Positions 61,212 to 64,000 of a stretch of 64,000 bases of DNA are shown piece by piece. The notes below the pieces were generated by a model. That model was given only the letters and a program-made list of their open reading frames with translations. It searched no databases and was not told the origin of the DNA. The translations under genes were made by a program, and so were the position numbers. The number at the start of each line of letters is the position of its first letter. Position 1 is the first letter of the stretch. This stretch comes from Phellopilus nigrolimitatus (Eukaryota > Basidiomycota > Agaricomycetes > Hymenochaetales > Hymenochaetaceae), in NCBI GenBank assembly GCA_021029095.1, contig JAJOHG010000007.1:868001-932000 (forward strand). The letters run 5' to 3'.

Positions 61212-64000
61212 ATGACGATCATGTGTTCTTCCCGCCTTTCTCTGCCGACTCTGTTCTTGACGGTAGCCGCGACCGTCCTGCTTACCAGCATCTACAACCA
61301 CCACTACCCTGTGCACATCTTCTACCTCCTCCTATCGCCTGCGAGCACGTCCTACGCTATGATCTCGACGGCTTTACCTCTAGCGTGGCCGGAGATGCCC
61401 ATCCAGCTCCTCTCGCGTTTCCGTGCACCATTCGCTTGTACGGCCTCCTCCACTCATGCCTCCTTCATGCCGCGTGCCAGCCCGCGTGCTTCCCTCCCGA
61501 AGCTTTCACGCTATACGGCCGGCGAGGGCTTCCACGTCCCGGGTTCCATCTCGCTAGACGACTACCTGAGACTGGGTGGACACAGACAAGAGCGTGTTCC
61601 TTGGAGGCAAGCGGACGCGACTAGCGCCTTGATCGTTGCCGCTATACTCATAATTGCGGTCGTGCTTCTCGTATGTTTTCATTTGTGCTCTAGCGTGGTA
61701 TGGAAGTTAATAATAACAAATTTTAGTGGATGTTTTGGAGGAAAAAGGGTATGAACGCTGAGGTGGTATCACCGGTATGATTATTACCCTGGTCGCCCAC
61801 TCTCTCATACTTATTCTGATTCTGCTTTTTTCCAGGTCCGTTTCTCGCAAGTCGCTGTCGTCGAAAACGAGCCCTGGACTTCCGTCAACCTCTTGTGTAT
61901 CGAAGGATCTAGCAATCTACGCAATGTTGTGACGGTCCCGGATGTCTCGACAAATCTTCCTGCCTGCCTCGTTGCTCCTGGAACTCATCCGTCTGGTAGT
62001 GTCACTAATAGTTCTGTTATAAATCCAACTTCTATGGCGCTCGGACCTCGGACTATCCCTGCTCTTGGTTCTCTTGGTACTTCACCTGGCGACAACGAGA
62101 ACGGCACACAAGCACAAATGGCGGCAAACTCAAATGGAGAAGCGGCTGACGTAAACTCTCTTTTCGTTCCGGCACTCAGGAACATAAATGGCGGCGCTAG
62201 AAGCGAAGACATTGAACGATCGACTGCTACTGTCCTTGGCTCTCTGGACGAAAGCTCTCATGTTTCTTCTAAGGCATCAACTTCGAGCTCTGGTGATGGC
62301 TCTTGTGGAGAACTGGCATGTGGACATACATCTTCTACGACAGAAATTTACCGTTCTTCTGTGCGGTCTGGTAACATTTCGGACTCAAGCAAGCTTTCGG
62401 TAAACTCAGACTCAAGCGTGAACTCGGCTCCTTGCAATGTGTCTTCGTCTACACTGTCTCAATCGTCTCCTCGTAACCTTTTTCAGTTTTCGTCCACCAA
62501 GAACTCGGACTCAGACTCCTTGACTTCGGCTTCTTCACTGATGCTTTCGTCTGCTCCGACTCCTGGTGCCAATCTTTCTGGAGCAACTCTCGGGAGCGGC
62601 TCTATAATCCCCGACAACACAAATGGTCGTTACAAAGACCATGCGTTCGGCATGTCATCAGAGGTTTGTCTACTCGGTCTCTCGTTTCCATTGTCAATCA
62701 TCAACTCACTTTTTCGTACAGGAGCCCTGGCGCTCTCTGTTCGACTCCGTCCGCAAGCGGCGCTTTTCTCCTTCGGTGATTGCGCGGCAGAAGAACCAGG
62801 TGCGCCCGGCACCTTGGGCAGGCATGGCCTACCACCAACTGGGTATGACGCTTAATTCGCAGCCTAACGAGAGCCTCATCGCAGAGCCATCTTGGACTAT
62901 TGCAAACGACGCAAGTATACCTGGAGGAGGCGGGGAAGCCGAGCCTCAAGCCCGACTTCAATCTCAGCTTCAATCACAACTTCAGCCTCATACCTATTCA
63001 TCTCAACTTCCGACGTCAGCTTCGAACTCTTCGCCTTCGGCGTCGGCTCCGTCTACCTCATCAGGCGCGTGCGCATCCGTGGATGCATTCGAGTTGGAGA
63101 TTTCACGCCTGAGCACTCGCTCAAGCAGCTACTCCTACGTCAGCAGCATCGATATCAGCGTTGATGATGCAGACGGCGGGGAGGACTTTCTTACTGAGGA
63201 GTTTCTCGCTAATATCGACGCGAAGTTCAACTTTGGCGCGTACGACTTTGACGTCGCTGAGACGTCTCCTACGGACCCTGGTTCAACTTGCTCTCCATCT
63301 CCGGTCTCAGCTTTGGCTTCGAAGAAGTTGGACACTCTCGAGGAAACGGATGAAGCGAAGAAAGCTGTGAAGGAGGCGCGGAAGAGCCCAAATATCAAGC
63401 TGCCGCCTGCCTCTAATTCTCCTAGCGCTGACAGCGAGAAAGTCAAGGACTCCAAGTATGTGTCTTCTGTACTGGTCGCATCGCGCATCCCTCGATTGTC
63501 CAGGTCGCCCACAAAGGAAAGCAGGCTTAACAAAGCGCGTCGCGTTTTGCCCCCGCTCGTCATTACGGACGCTGAGCCCGAGAAAAAATCCGACAATGCT
63601 GGGAAGGCAGAAATGGGGAATGTCAAATATGCGAAGCCCTCTGGTCAAATCGAACTTGTCGGATCATCTTCAAGCCCCCCCAAGTCCTTCCTGCTTTCGC
63701 CGGTGTCTTCGCCTGGCTCTGGTTCTGGCTCGACACAGACTGCTCCGATTGGCCTCTTGCCAGCTACACCGTTCTCACCCTCAATTAGTCTGTCCCCTAT
63801 CTCGCCAATGGATCGCCTGCCTTCATGCGTCGACATGAACGAGGATGGAAATGCGTCTATATTCTTTGCCATGGGTGGGTTTACATTCTTTTACTTGGCC
63901 TAGGTCGGCACTGTCTGATTGCTTTCGGTTCGGTAATAATATTAGAATCCCCAATTCCTAAATTATCGATCAAGACAACGCAGTCGGACGCGTTTTCTAG
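61212..64000 (+). CDS. Serine-rich single-pass membrane protein, possibly partial at window end
   Basis: Exons 61212-61670, 61727-61774, 61836-62663 and 62722 to about 63872 join with frame kept. The N terminus (SLPTLFLTVAATVLLTSI) looks like a signal or anchor. A second hydrophobic helix (SALIVAAILIIAVVLL) lies near residue 145, followed by WMFWRKKGMN with a basic stop-transfer. The remaining 650 or so residues are low-complexity Ser/Thr/Asn/Pro, with one more ordered basic patch after EPWRSLFDSVRKRRFSPSVI and acidic SSIDISVDDADGGEDF. Without splicing near 63873 the frame ends at 63903; with a GTGGGT...TAG intron it stays open to the window edge, so the end is uncertain. No family is recognised. 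Confidence 0.65.

Overview
The window looks like nuclear DNA of a filamentous basidiomycete, probably an agaricomycete. Genes are broken by many short GT-AG introns of about 50-60 bases. Families include a secreted GH31 glycosidase, a GT15 mannosyltransferase, a GPI-type S10 carboxypeptidase, serine/threonine-rich single-pass membrane proteins and F-box-like paralogs. The tRNA is eukaryotic, with an intron after position 37. No species can be named from the sequence alone. All exon borders are hand-read from splice consensus and reading frame.

Layout. 1-0.36 kb is an array of GATC-centred palindromes. 0.9-8 kb holds two paralogous single-pass membrane protein genes in divergent orientation, with a DnaJ/DnaJ-X cochaperone gene between them. 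9.2-14.2 kb holds a 1144-residue P-loop NTPase-like gene of unknown role, followed in tandem by a truncated, broken copy. 15.7-24.6 kb carries a large UFD4/TRIP12-type HECT ubiquitin ligase and a class III aminotransferase, both on the minus strand. A proline tRNA gene lies at 25.5 kb. 26.6-39.9 kb carries an F-box-like gene, a PB1 + multi-ZZ zinc-finger protein (p62/NBR1-like), a GH31 glycosidase, a GT15 mannosyltransferase and the SF3b subunit Rds3/PHF5A. 40-42.8 kb is gene-poor. 42.9-50.5 kb carries a small orphan gene, an M20 amidohydrolase and an S10 carboxypeptidase. 51.4-60.2 kb carries the spliceosome-disassembly G-patch factor Ntr1/TFIP11, then the checkpoint clamp gene RAD9 between two more F-box-like paralogs. 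61.2 kb to the end is a serine-rich single-pass membrane protein that may run off the window.

How the genes relate. There is no operon or biosynthetic cluster. Core genes (UFD4, RDS3, NTR1, RAD9, DnaJ-X) are interspersed with fast-evolving lineage families. Three F-box-like copies share both intron positions, and the two membrane paralogs share both intron positions and phases. Two themes recur: protein quality control and turnover (J-protein, HECT ligase, F-box-like proteins, ZZ/PB1 receptor-like protein, peptidases) and splicing (Rds3, Ntr1).

The least explained items are the NTPase and its relic, the palindrome array, the orphan gene at 42.9 kb and the ZZ protein that lacks the C-terminal domain expected of NBR1.
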